Shown: positions 6,935 to 14,446 of the stretch, piece by piece
How positions within the stretch are numbered: position 1 is the stretch's first letter
How the letters are laid out: each line of letters starts with the position of its first letter
From: Sulfurimonas sp.
GTDB taxonomy: Bacteria; Campylobacterota; Campylobacteria; Campylobacterales; Sulfurimonadaceae
Assembly (NCBI GenBank): GCA_021161305.1
Contig: JAGHAW010000034.1
Span: forward strand, 1 to 14,534
Reading direction: 5' to 3'
DNA: 14,534 nucleotides
Made by a program: the position numbers and the translations under genes
The notes under the pieces: model-generated
Database searches by the model: none
What the model was told of the DNA's origin: nothing
What the model saw: the letters and a program-made list of their open reading frames with translations, nothing else

Positions 6935-6965
6935 ATGAGGTCACAGGTTTAATTTTGCTTTGCAA

Positions 6966-7037
6966 AATTCAACCAATGACCCCGTGCTGAGACGCACTGG
7001 TTTGAATTCAACCAATGACCCCGTGTTTTGACGCACT
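6966..7037. repeat. pair of 33-base direct repeats between grpE and dnaK
   Basis: Copies at 6966-6998 and 7005-7037 match at 30 of 33 bases. Both begin AATTCAACCAATGACCCCGTG and end GACGCACT, differing in the middle (CTGA versus TTTT). The spacing is only six bases. Each copy contains a short GTG...CAC inversion. The left copy overlaps a small palindrome TTTTGC-TTT-GCAAAA (6954-6968). They lie in the transcribed spacer of the grpE-dnaK unit and encode nothing evident. Confidence 0.85.
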
Positions 7038-7040
7038 TCT

Positions 7041-7065
7041 CGTTCCCATGCTTTGCGTGGGAATG
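7041..7065. repeat. REP-type palindrome (CGTTCCCA...TGGGAA form) between grpE and dnaK
   Basis: CGTTCCCATGC (7041-7051) pairs with GCGTGGGAATG (7055-7065) around a TTT loop; nine of eleven pairs are Watson-Crick and the other two become G-U wobbles in plus-strand RNA. The sequence closely follows a palindrome common between genes in many bacteria (CGTTCCCACGCTCTGCGTGGGAACG), recalled from general knowledge. It sits 32 bases after the grpE stop. Confidence 0.7.
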
Positions 7066-7096
7066 CATACCTCTATTTAATTATTTTATTTGCGAA

Positions 7097-7633
7097 TTAC
7101 TTCGCTACAATAACCATCGCTTCTCGTAGTGGTCTGTTTTTATACTTATAACCAGTTTGAAAAGTTTGGACTATCTGCCCTGATTCAACATCTTCACTAT
7201 CTACCACTTGAACAGCATTGTGAATATTTGGGTCAAACGGTTCATCGTGGGATACCATTGTAACACCATGCTTTTCTAAAGAGGTAGTAAATTGTTTAAT
7301 AGTTAACTCAATTCCCTCACTCAACTTATTTAAATGTTCTTGAGGGTCGGTAACTGTTGCTGTTGAAGTGAGTGCCATCTGAAGTGCGTCCATTACTGGA
7401 ATCATATCTTTAGCAAATTTCTCGTTTGAGTACTCAACTGCTGTGTATTTTTCACGCTCCAATCTCTTTTTGATATTGTCAAAATCAGCATGAACACGAG
7501 CGTACTTATCTTTTAACTCTATTAGTTCAGCTTGTAAAAGATCAAATTCGTTTTCAACCGCCTCAGCTTCAGCCTCAGCTTCTTGGGTATCCATATCTAC
7601 AGCTTCTAATTCTTCATTATTTTGTTTAGACAT
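7097..7633 (-). CDS. grpE: nucleotide exchange factor GrpE
   Basis: A 178-residue cytoplasmic cochaperone that releases ADP from DnaK. It has an acidic disordered N-terminus (EAEAEAEAVENE, about residues 17-29), a long coiled coil (about 30-75, including HADFDNIKKRLEREK), and the C-terminal beta domain with the conserved HGV, PFDPNIHNAV, and GYKYKNRPLREAMVIVAK segments. Length is normal. The ATG at 7633 has GGAG 13 bases upstream, a little far but the only candidate. It is the first gene of its unit, immediately behind a consensus promoter. hrcA, which often precedes grpE in this phylum, is absent here; the adjacent upstream gene is divergent and unrelated. Confidence 0.96.
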   Translation of the reverse strand: MSKQNNEELEAVDMDTQEAEAEAEAVENEFDLLQAELIELKDKYARVHADFDNIKKRLEREKYTAVEYSNEKFAKDMIPVMDALQMALTSTATVTDPQEHLNKLSEGIELTIKQFTTSLEKHGVTMVSHDEPFDPNIHNAVQVVDSEDVESGQIVQTFQTGYKYKNRPLREAMVIVAK

Positions 7634-7671
7634 AATTGTTAAATAACTCCTTTTTCTAAAAAGATAACACT

Positions 7672-7700
7672 ATTATACATATTGAGCGTAACAATGTCAA
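7672..7700 (-). promoter_or_regulatory. consensus sigma70 promoter of grpE-dnaK
   Basis: On the minus strand TTGACA (7700-7695) is separated by exactly 17 bases from TATAAT (7677-7672), a perfect match to the sigma70 consensus. The start would fall near 7665, leaving about 30 bases of leader before the ATG at 7633. The ten-base string ATACTTGACA covering the -35 box occurs a second time at 7753-7744, where TATTAA follows after 16 bases, so a weaker tandem promoter is possible. No CIRCE inverted repeat (HrcA operator) was found between 7634 and 7814. Confidence 0.72.
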
Positions 7701-7814
7701 GTATTAGTTAAATATTTTTACTTAATAAACTTTAATCAGGTAGTGTCAAGTATGAAATTAAAAGTTTAATGATATTTTGAGTACAATTATAAATATTTAA
7801 TTTTGGAGATTAGT

Positions 7815-9812
7815 ATGAAGTTTTTAGCATGGATAGGTGGAATTTTACTAACTATAGTAGTCGGAATATATGTAGTTGCTTTTACCTCTTTTGGAAATGG
7901 TATTATAAAACCGATTATAGAGACTAAGATAAAAGAACAGACTAAATTAGATAGTGAACTTACTTCATTTAGTCTTAGTATGAGTGAATTTAATATAGTA
8001 TTACTTCTTGATAAGGACAATAGTCTTTTTGTAAATGGGACTTACTCTCTTTTTTCTCAAGCTTTTGATATTACATATAGAGTTGAGATGAATAAACTTC
8101 AAGCTTTAAAATCTCTTACCAATGCACCGATTCAAGGGAAATTTTATACAAATGGAACTGTGAAAGGGGATATGGCTTTTATAGAGATAGATGGAGTTAG
8201 TGATGTTGCAAAGAGTGAGACGACTTACCATGTAGAACTTACAGAACTTAATCCAACTTCGATTATTGCTAAGATTAAAGAGGCGAAACTTGATTCTCTT
8301 CTCTATCTTGGTGGGCAGAGTTCTTATGCAAAAGCAGATATAAATCTTGATATAAACTTTAAAAACATAACTCCACATGCCTTAGATGGTGATGTATCGC
8401 TTGTAACTAAAAAAGGCAAAATTGATAGCTTCCTTATGAAAAATGATTTTAATGTTAGCATACCAAATACATCATTTGATATGAAACTAGATGCAAAATT
8501 AAAAGGAGATGGGGTTGATTATACTTATCTACTAAGCTCAAATCTTGCAAAAATCATATCATCTGGAAAAGTTATACCCCAGCCTCTTAAAACTGATATA
8601 AAATATGCCGTAGATATAAAAGAGTTGGCAGTTTTAAAACCTATAACAGGTGCAGATGTGAGAGGTGCTTTTAGATTAAATGGAAGCGTAAAAGGCACTA
8701 AAGCTAAAATGATTGTTGATGGAAAAAGTGATATAGCATCTTCAGATACAAAATTTACGGCTACTCTAAAAGAGTTTAATCCCGCAACTATTAAGGCAAC
8801 TATAAAAGACTTAAAACTTCAAAAAGTTCTATATATGGTAAAACAGCCTCACTATACAGATGGTGTCTTGTCATTGAGCGTAGATATTAGTGATGCAAAA
8901 AGTGGTAAGTTAAAAGGAACTATAGTATCAAAGATTCAAAAAGGTCTTTTGGATTCAAAATTTATAACCAAAGAATATAAGTTTAAAACTCCTATGCCTC
9001 GAACAACTTATAAGCTTTCAACCCTTACAACTTTGAGTGGCGATATTGCGGATACTAAGGTAGATTTAGATTCGTCTTTAGCGAATCTTGATATAAAAAG
9101 AGCCAGATTTAATATTAAAGATGGCTCATTAGTTAGTGATTATTTAGTTAAGATTCAAAGTTTGGACAAGCTGTTTTTTGTAAGTGAGAGACATATAAGA
9201 GGTGGAATCTCTGCTAATGGGGAACTTAAAAAAGCAAAAGATTTAGATTTTACTATGCACTCCAATGTGGTAGGTGGTAAGATTGATGCTCTACTTCATA
9301 ATGATGATTTTCATGCAGACCTAACTTCAGTCCAAACACTTGATGCTCTTCGTATGTTAATCTATCCAGAGATTTTTAAATCATCTTTAAATGCTAAAGT
9401 GGATTATAATTTAGTTCAGAAAAAAGGTACTTTTTCTGGGCATTTGGTTGATGGTAAATTTACAAAAAATCAAGTTCTAACACTTGTAAAACAGTATGCT
9501 CAAGTTGATTTATATGCTGAAAAATTCAAAGGTGATATAGGTGCAACTATTAACAAAGAAAAAATTATAGCTTCATTAGATTTGCGTTCAAACACTTCAT
9601 CTATTAAGACAAAAAACACTAAACTAAACTCAAAAACTAAAAAAATCAGTTCTAAGATAGATATTGTTGCAAATCATAATCCTTTAACTGTTAAGTTGAG
9701 TGGAGATGTTTCTTCACCTAAAGTTGAGGTAGATGCTACAGAGTTAATGAAAAAAGAGGCAGGTAAAGCTATTGATAAAGAAGTAGGGAAGTTACTAAGA
9801 GGTTTGTTTTAA
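7815..9812 (+). CDS. AsmA-like envelope protein with one N-terminal membrane anchor
   Basis: A 665-residue protein: one N-terminal membrane helix (residues 5-24, AWIGGILLTIVVGIYVVAF), then a long periplasmic region rich in alternating beta strands. The segment at about 86-205 is repeated at about 262-380: ITYRVEMNKLQALKSLTNA with NGTVKG matches IKYAVDIKELAVLKPITGA with NGSVKG, and LNPTSIIAKIKEAKL matches FNPATIKATIKDLKL, an offset of 176 residues. The C-terminus (VKLSGDVSSPKVEVDATELMKKEAGKAIDKEVGKLL) is typical of AsmA/YdbH/YhdP-type proteins, which form beta-groove tubes moving phospholipid towards the outer membrane. The ATG at 7815 is chosen because GGAGA ends six bases upstream; an in-frame TTG at 7803 lies over that site. 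The gene is monocistronic and divergent from grpE. AsmA membership is inferred from architecture; I do not recognise a named orthologue. Confidence 0.75.
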   Translation: MKFLAWIGGILLTIVVGIYVVAFTSFGNGIIKPIIETKIKEQTKLDSELTSFSLSMSEFNIVLLLDKDNSLFVNGTYSLFSQAFDITYRVEMNKLQALKSLTNAPIQGKFYTNGTVKGDMAFIEIDGVSDVAKSETTYHVELTELNPTSIIAKIKEAKLDSLLYLGGQSSYAKADINLDINFKNITPHALDGDVSLVTKKGKIDSFLMKNDFNVSIPNTSFDMKLDAKLKGDGVDYTYLLSSNLAKIISSGKVIPQPLKTDIKYAVDIKELAVLKPITGADVRGAFRLNGSVKGTKAKMIVDGKSDIASSDTKFTATLKEFNPATIKATIKDLKLQKVLYMVKQPHYTDGVLSLSVDISDAKSGKLKGTIVSKIQKGLLDSKFITKEYKFKTPMPRTTYKLSTLTTLSGDIADTKVDLDSSLANLDIKRARFNIKDGSLVSDYLVKIQSLDKLFFVSERHIRGGISANGELKKAKDLDFTMHSNVVGGKIDALLHNDDFHADLTSVQTLDALRMLIYPEIFKSSLNAKVDYNLVQKKGTFSGHLVDGKFTKNQVLTLVKQYAQVDLYAEKFKGDIGATINKEKIIASLDLRSNTSSIKTKNTKLNSKTKKISSKIDIVANHNPLTVKLSGDVSSPKVEVDATELMKKEAGKAIDKEVGKLLRGLF

Positions 9813-9815
9813 TAG

Positions 9816-9838
9816 GATAGACTGAAAATCAGTCTATC
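9816..9838. terminator. hairpin between convergent AsmA-like and DUF779 genes
   Basis: Perfect ten-base arms GATAGACTGA (9816-9825) and TCAGTCTATC (9829-9838) around AAA. It lies three bases after the stop of the plus-strand gene and overlaps the last codons and TGA stop of the minus-strand gene. Convergent placement fits a bidirectional terminator, although neither strand has a following U-run. Confidence 0.65.
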
Positions 9839-10203
9839 TCTATGGGTTCAAGATTTTTATACTCTTCATCTGTATATAGTCTTGAAATAGCGATAAATCT
9901 AAGTCCAAGTGGTATTTCTAAAGAAAAACTAGAACCTCTACCTTTTACTATATCTATCGTCAAATGAGTACCTTGCATATACTCAAACTGTTCTGGTGAC
10001 ATAAAAAATTCACAGCCATGAATCTCACCCATCTTTACATCACGGCTACCAATCATAAAATCACCGACTTCAAAACACATAGGTGCTGAACCATCACAGC
10101 ATCCACCACTCTGATGGAACATAAGCTCACACTCATGTTCCTTTCTAAGTTGGTCGATGATGGAGTTTGCGGCTTCTGTTGATTCTACTCTTTTAGTTGA
10201 CAT
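9829..10203 (-). CDS. DUF779 family protein, aldehyde dehydrogenase partner
   Basis: A 124-residue soluble protein from the ATG at 10203. The conserved centre is MFHQSGGCCDGSAPMC (H30, C35, C36, D37, C43), with H62 and C64 in EIHGCEFFMS, the pattern of DUF779, a family of unknown biochemistry regularly encoded next to acetaldehyde-type aldehyde dehydrogenases. The clustered Cys/His suggest metal binding or a redox role; this is inference. The start at 10203 lies one base after the dehydrogenase stop (10207-10205), with GGGA about ten bases upstream. A longer frame from 10233 would overlap the dehydrogenase and lacks a ribosome site, so it is rejected. Translational coupling with the dehydrogenase is likely. 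The stop lies in a hairpin shared with the convergent gene. Confidence 0.88.
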   Translation of the reverse strand: MSTKRVESTEAANSIIDQLRKEHECELMFHQSGGCCDGSAPMCFEVGDFMIGSRDVKMGEIHGCEFFMSPEQFEYMQGTHLTIDIVKGRGSSFSLEIPLGLRFIAISRLYTDEEYKNLEPIEID

Positions 10204-10204
10204 T

Positions 10205-11701
10205 TTAAAAGAATCCCAAAGCATTTTCATCATAAGAAGTTAAGATGTTTTTAGTATGACGGTAGTTGTTTAACATCATCATATGAGTTTCACGCCCGAT
10301 ACCTGATTTTTTATAGCCACCAAATGAAGCGTGTGACGGGTAAGCATGATAACAGTTAGCCCAAACGCGACCAGCTTCTATGCTACGAGTCAGTTTTTGC
10401 ATCTCATGAACATCTCTAGTCCAAACACCGGCACCAAGACCATAGATAGTATCATTTGCAATCTCAATAGCTTCATCAATATCTTTAAATGTAGCAACTG
10501 AAAGAACAGGACCGAAAATCTCTTCTTGGAAGATTCTCATCTTGTTGTTACCTTTAAATATTGTCGGTTGGATGAAACATCCATCTGGGTACTCAGCTAC
10601 TTCTTCTTTGTTTCCGCCTATAAGAAGTTCAGCACCCTCTGCCGTACCAATATCTATATAGTGAAGAATTTTTTCATACTGATCATTTGAAGCTTGTGCT
10701 CCCATCATACATTCAGTATCTAGTGGATTACCTCGTTTGATAGCTTTAATTCTCTCTAAAACTCTAGCCATAAATGGTTCATAAATGCTCTCTTGAATCA
10801 ATGCACGAGATGGACAAGTACAAACTTCACCTTGGTTAAATGCAAATAGAACTAGACCCTCAATAGCTTTATCGAAGAATGCATCATCTTTATCCATAAT
10901 ACTCTCCATAAATACATTTGGAGATTTACCACCAAGTTCCAGTGTAACAGGGATGATATTTTCTGATGCGTACTGCATAATTAGTTTACCAGTAGTTGTC
11001 TCACCGGTAAATCCAATTTTCTTAAGATCTGGATGAAGTGCTAGTGGTTTACCAGCTTCAGGTCCAAAACCATTAACGATGTTGATTACACCGGCAGGAA
11101 GAACATCAGCAATTACTTCCATCATTATAAGGATAGAGATAGGAGTCTGTTCAGCAGGTTTTAAAACTACACAGTTTCCAGCAGCAATGGCAGGAGCTAG
11201 TTTCCATGCAGCCATAAGAATTGGAAAGTTCCAAGGGATAATCTGACCAACAACACCTAACGGTTCATGAACTTCTTGAGAAACAGTGTTTGCATCAAGA
11301 TCTGAAACAGTTCCTGATTCAGCACGGATAACACTGGCAAAGTAACGGAAGTGGTCTATGGTAAGAGGTAGGTCGGCATTGATAGTTTCTCGAATTGCTT
11401 TACCGTTATCCCAAGTTTCAGCCAAAGCTAACTTCTCTAAGTTTTCTTCTAGCTTATCGGCGATAGCATTTAAAACTCTGCTACGCTCAGTTACAGAAGT
11501 TTTACCCCATGTCTCAAAGCCTTTGTATCCAGCTTCAACTGCAAGTGCAATATCTTTTTTGTTTGATTGAGCAACTTTTGTCATAACTTTACCATCTATC
11601 GGTGAAGAAGCTTCAAAATATTTCCCATCAACTGGTGCTATCCATTCGCCACCTATGAAATTTTCATATTGTGCTTTAAATTCCGGTTTTGTATATGCCA
11701 T
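10205..11701 (-). CDS. NAD-dependent aldehyde dehydrogenase, acetaldehyde (ExaC/AldB) type
   Basis: A 498-residue cytoplasmic enzyme oxidising an aldehyde to the acid with NAD(P). Motifs: IPWNFP (N158), KPAEQTP, GFTGETTTGK (coenzyme loop), LELGGKSPN with general base E255, FNQGEVCTCPSR with catalytic C294, PTIF, EEIFGPVLSV, and the end HASFGGYKKSGIGRE. The GEVCTCPSR form and the following DUF779 gene place it with ExaC/AldB-like acetaldehyde dehydrogenases rather than betaine or succinate-semialdehyde types; true substrate unproven. The ATG at 11701 has AAGGAAA seven bases upstream. It is transcribed divergently from the FIST kinase across a 180-base gap, so shared regulation is plausible. 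No defects seen. Confidence 0.94.
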   Translation of the reverse strand: MAYTKPEFKAQYENFIGGEWIAPVDGKYFEASSPIDGKVMTKVAQSNKKDIALAVEAGYKGFETWGKTSVTERSRVLNAIADKLEENLEKLALAETWDNGKAIRETINADLPLTIDHFRYFASVIRAESGTVSDLDANTVSQEVHEPLGVVGQIIPWNFPILMAAWKLAPAIAAGNCVVLKPAEQTPISILIMMEVIADVLPAGVINIVNGFGPEAGKPLALHPDLKKIGFTGETTTGKLIMQYASENIIPVTLELGGKSPNVFMESIMDKDDAFFDKAIEGLVLFAFNQGEVCTCPSRALIQESIYEPFMARVLERIKAIKRGNPLDTECMMGAQASNDQYEKILHYIDIGTAEGAELLIGGNKEEVAEYPDGCFIQPTIFKGNNKMRIFQEEIFGPVLSVATFKDIDEAIEIANDTIYGLGAGVWTRDVHEMQKLTRSIEAGRVWANCYHAYPSHASFGGYKKSGIGRETHMMMLNNYRHTKNILTSYDENALGFF

Positions 11702-11766
11702 TCTTTTTCCTTTGATTTTTTTAACTTACATATTGTAATAATGAAATATAGCGATAAAATAGCGTT

Positions 11767-11794
11767 TTGAAAGAATCTAATAAAACAGTATAAT
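11767..11794 (+). promoter_or_regulatory. candidate promoter of the FIST kinase operon
   Basis: TTGAAA at 11767-11772 and TATAAT at 11789-11794 with 16 bases between them, a good sigma70-type match. The -10 region read on the other strand gives TATACT, so a divergent start towards the aldehyde dehydrogenase could overlap it. The plus-strand transcript would have a leader of about 80 bases before the ATG at 11882, containing two palindromes. Confidence 0.5.
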
Positions 11795-11827
11795 TGTTCA
11801 AATTATTAAATAAAATTATAAGAGTAG

Positions 11828-11864
11828 TGCTACGATTTGTAGCATTTATCTTGCTTTTAAAGCA
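11828..11864. promoter_or_regulatory. two short palindromes in the FIST kinase leader
   Basis: TGCTAC-GATTT-GTAGCA (11828-11844, perfect six-base arms) and TGCTTT-T-AAAGCA (11852-11864, perfect six-base arms) lie seven bases apart. GTAG also precedes the first as GTAG-TG-CTAC (11824-11833). They could be operator half-sites for the downstream response regulator or RNA hairpins close to the GGGAGA ribosome site. Both readings are inference. Confidence 0.35.
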
Positions 11865-11881
11865 GGGAGAATATATTAGGT

Positions 11882-13789
11882 ATGAAGACTTTTAACTACA
11901 CGCTGGGTGAAAAAACCTTATATGATACTATTGATATAGCTTATCTATTAACTCAAAAAAGTATTTTAGTTCAGATTTTTTGTGGTAAGGGTTATGATGT
12001 TTTAAAAGCAGTTACCAATGAATTGAGTAGTTTGCTTCCTCATGCCATAATCATAGGCACCACAACTGATGGTGAGATACAAGACCACAATATCTATACA
12101 AAACAGACAGTTATGTCGGTATCTGTTTTTGAAAAGACAGATGTTAAAAGCAGTTTTGTCAGTGGGGATAATAGTTTTGTTAATGGTAAAGAGTTAGCAG
12201 AGAATTTGATTGAATCAAACACCAAGTTGATTATTGTTTTTAGCGATGGAACAACGACAAATGGAGAGGAGTTTTTAAAAGGGATAGAATCTGTAAATAA
12301 CAGAGTAGTAATAGCAGGTGGAATGGCTGGCGATAATGGAGAGTTTATACAAACCTTTATCTCAGAGGGTTCTAACATTTTAAATCAAGGTGCAGTAGGT
12401 GTTTCGTTAAACTCTGATAGCCTTTATATTCATAATGATTATAGTTTTAACTGGAGTCCAGTTGGTGTTGAGCATAAGATAGATAGAGTCCAAGCCAATA
12501 GAGTATATAGTATAGATGGAATTACTCCCGTAGATTTTTATGCCAAATACCTTGGTAATGATGTAGCAGATGCACTGCCGGCAACTGGGATAGAGTTTCC
12601 GCTTATTATTGAAAAAAATGGTATTAAAATCGCTCGGGCAGTTATCGCTAAACATGATGATGGTTCACTTAGTTTTGCAGGTAATTTAAATAGTGGGGAT
12701 ATAGTTAGACTCGGATTTGGAAATGCAGAAATGATTATAAATAATCCAAGAATTTCTTTAGAAAAGTTTTGTGATGTACCGATAGAGACATTTTTTCTCT
12801 ACTCCTGTATGGCTAGAAGACGCTATATGCCAGGGTTTATTCAAGTAGAAATTGAACCTTTTGCAAGACTTGCTCCAACAGTAGGTTTCTTTACCTATGC
12901 AGAATTTTATCATCATAAACAGCATAATGAGTTACTAAACCAAACTCTAACAGCAGTCGCACTATCTGAATCTTGTGAAAGTGAAAAGTTTTTACACTAC
13001 TCGAATGAGGTAGAGGTCTTAAATGAATATAGTGAATATGCAACTACCATTAAAGCTTTAACGCATCTTATAGCACAATCTGTTTCAGATTTAGAAGATC
13101 AATCTAAAAAATTAGCTATAGAAAAGAAATATTCTCAAGAGTTACTTGTGAGACAAAAACTTTTTATGAGACACGCCATCCATGAAACAGTGACTCCTCT
13201 TGCTGTTATTATGAGCAATATAGAGCTTTATGAGCTAGAGTATGGCAGAAATTCATACTTGTCAAATATAGAAGCAGCTATGAAAAATGTTTTTACTATC
13301 TATGATGACTTGAGTTATCTTGTGAAAAAAGACCAGATGAATTATCCAACCCATAATATGGATTTTGTAGAGTACTTACGAAGTCGTATAGACTTTTTTA
13401 CAGAAGTAGCCTTGCAATCAAATTTGTCTTTTTGCTTTGAAAGTGATGTGGAGGAGATGATAGTAAAGTTTAATGAAACAAAATTACAAAGAGTGATTGA
13501 TAATAACCTTACAAATGCCATTAAATATACTCTTGAAAATGAAACTATTTTAATCTCGTTAAATGGGACTAAAGTAGAATGCATAGTTACAATATCTAGT
13601 AAATCAACACATATTCAAAATCAAAAGAAAATTTTTGAGCCATTTTATAGAGAAGGTATATCAAAAGATGGTTTTGGATTAGGACTTAACCTTGTTAATC
13701 AGATATGTGATGAGGAAGATGTTACTATAAAAGTAGTCTCAAATGAAGATATAACCTCTTTTAGTTATATCTTTAAACTGGAGCGTTAG
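11882..13789 (+). CDS. soluble FIST-domain sensor histidine kinase
   Basis: A 635-residue protein without signal peptide or membrane helix. Residues about 28-215 are a FIST N domain (IIIGTTTDGEI, IVFSDGTTTNGEEF, AGGMAGDN, the last near 145-152); about 216-360 are FIST_C (FPLIIE, FLYSCMARRRYM, GFFTYAEF). FIST domains are predicted small-ligand sensors. A helical linker (about 395-428) leads to the HisKA domain with H434 in HAIHETVTPLAV, then the ATPase domain with N-box NNLTNAIKYT (N545), F-box KIFEPFYR, and a G2-type GFGLGL (597-602). The usual DxGxG G1 box is missing: ISSKSTHIQ stands in its place, so ATP binding may be altered. RBS GGGAGA is 12 bases before the ATG, with AGG closer. The stop abuts the response regulator ATG directly. 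The gene is divergent from the aldehyde dehydrogenase, so a link to aldehyde or alcohol metabolism is plausible but unproven. Confidence 0.9.
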   Translation: MKTFNYTLGEKTLYDTIDIAYLLTQKSILVQIFCGKGYDVLKAVTNELSSLLPHAIIIGTTTDGEIQDHNIYTKQTVMSVSVFEKTDVKSSFVSGDNSFVNGKELAENLIESNTKLIIVFSDGTTTNGEEFLKGIESVNNRVVIAGGMAGDNGEFIQTFISEGSNILNQGAVGVSLNSDSLYIHNDYSFNWSPVGVEHKIDRVQANRVYSIDGITPVDFYAKYLGNDVADALPATGIEFPLIIEKNGIKIARAVIAKHDDGSLSFAGNLNSGDIVRLGFGNAEMIINNPRISLEKFCDVPIETFFLYSCMARRRYMPGFIQVEIEPFARLAPTVGFFTYAEFYHHKQHNELLNQTLTAVALSESCESEKFLHYSNEVEVLNEYSEYATTIKALTHLIAQSVSDLEDQSKKLAIEKKYSQELLVRQKLFMRHAIHETVTPLAVIMSNIELYELEYGRNSYLSNIEAAMKNVFTIYDDLSYLVKKDQMNYPTHNMDFVEYLRSRIDFFTEVALQSNLSFCFESDVEEMIVKFNETKLQRVIDNNLTNAIKYTLENETILISLNGTKVECIVTISSKSTHIQNQKKIFEPFYREGISKDGFGLGLNLVNQICDEEDVTIKVVSNEDITSFSYIFKLER

Positions 13790-14446
13790 ATGAAAATATT
13801 GCTACTAGAAGATGATATGATGCTTAGTGGAGCGATTGTAAAGTATCTTCAAACAACTGGACATATTGTTGAGAGTTTTAGAGAAGGCAACTCAGCATTA
13901 CAAACTCTTAAAACAGAGGTGTTTGATTTGCTGATTCTTGATATAAATGTACCAGGGATAGATGGATTGAGTCTGCTTGAAGAGTTATATGAGAGTAAGG
14001 TGCAAACACCGGCTATATTTATAAGTGCACTTATCGATATAGAGGAAATTTCTAGGGCATTTGAATTAGGATGTTATGACTATCTTAAAAAACCATTTCA
14101 TTTAAAGGAGCTTTCTTTAAGAATCGATAAGATGCTTAGAATTCATCAAACTCCACAAGAACATACTAGACTTTCAGAGGGCTATAGTTTCAATACAAAA
14201 TCAAATGAACTATTTTTTTATAATGAGCCGGAAGCTTATCCAAAACGACAGTTACAAATTATAAATCTGCTTTCTGCAAACTGTGGAAGTGTGGTTGACT
14301 ATGATCGTTTTAGAGATTATGTCTGGAATGACTATAATATTGACAATGCAACAATTAGAGCTGAGATAAATAGGCTTAAAAAAAATCTCAAAGAAGATTT
14401 TATTATTAATATTAGGTCAGTTGGCTATATGATTAAAAGAAGATAA
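13790..14446 (+). CDS. OmpR/PhoB-family response regulator
   Basis: A 218-residue transcription regulator. The receiver domain (1-120) has the acidic pair E7-D8-D9, phosphoacceptor D51 in LLILDINVPGIDG, S79 (FISA) and the switch lysine K101 in YLKKPF. The C-terminal winged helix (about 130-218) includes KRQLQIINLL, YDRFRDYVW, TIRAEINRLKKNL and the ending IRSVGYMIKRR, as in OmpR-class DNA-binding domains. Its ATG follows the kinase TAG with no gap, so the pair is translationally coupled and almost certainly forms one two-component system. The DNA target is unknown; the divergent intergenic region upstream of the kinase is the natural first candidate. Length is normal and all key residues are present. 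Confidence 0.95.
   Translation: MKILLLEDDMMLSGAIVKYLQTTGHIVESFREGNSALQTLKTEVFDLLILDINVPGIDGLSLLEELYESKVQTPAIFISALIDIEEISRAFELGCYDYLKKPFHLKELSLRIDKMLRIHQTPQEHTRLSEGYSFNTKSNELFFYNEPEAYPKRQLQIINLLSANCGSVVDYDRFRDYVWNDYNIDNATIRAEINRLKKNLKEDFIINIRSVGYMIKRR

Noticed and set aside
6903..6965. Upstream in-frame ATG extending DnaK by 21 residues
   Set aside because: The extension is translated from repeat DNA, has no ribosome site and is absent from the family; AAGGAAA precedes the ATG at 6902.
6966..7037. Direct repeats considered as a CRISPR remnant
   Set aside because: Only two copies with a six-base spacer, no cas genes, and a location inside a chaperone operon.
7803..7814. TTG start for the AsmA-like gene
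   Set aside because: The TTG overlaps the GGAGA ribosome site that serves the ATG at 7815.
7634..7814. CIRCE or HAIR heat-shock operators upstream of grpE
   Set aside because: No TTAGCACTC/GAGTGCTAA pair or CTTGAGT/ACTCAAG pair was found on either strand; only a lone TTGAGT-like half at 7777-7782.
10204..10233. Longer DUF779 start overlapping the dehydrogenase end
   Set aside because: No ribosome site precedes 10233, and the family begins close to the Met at 10203.
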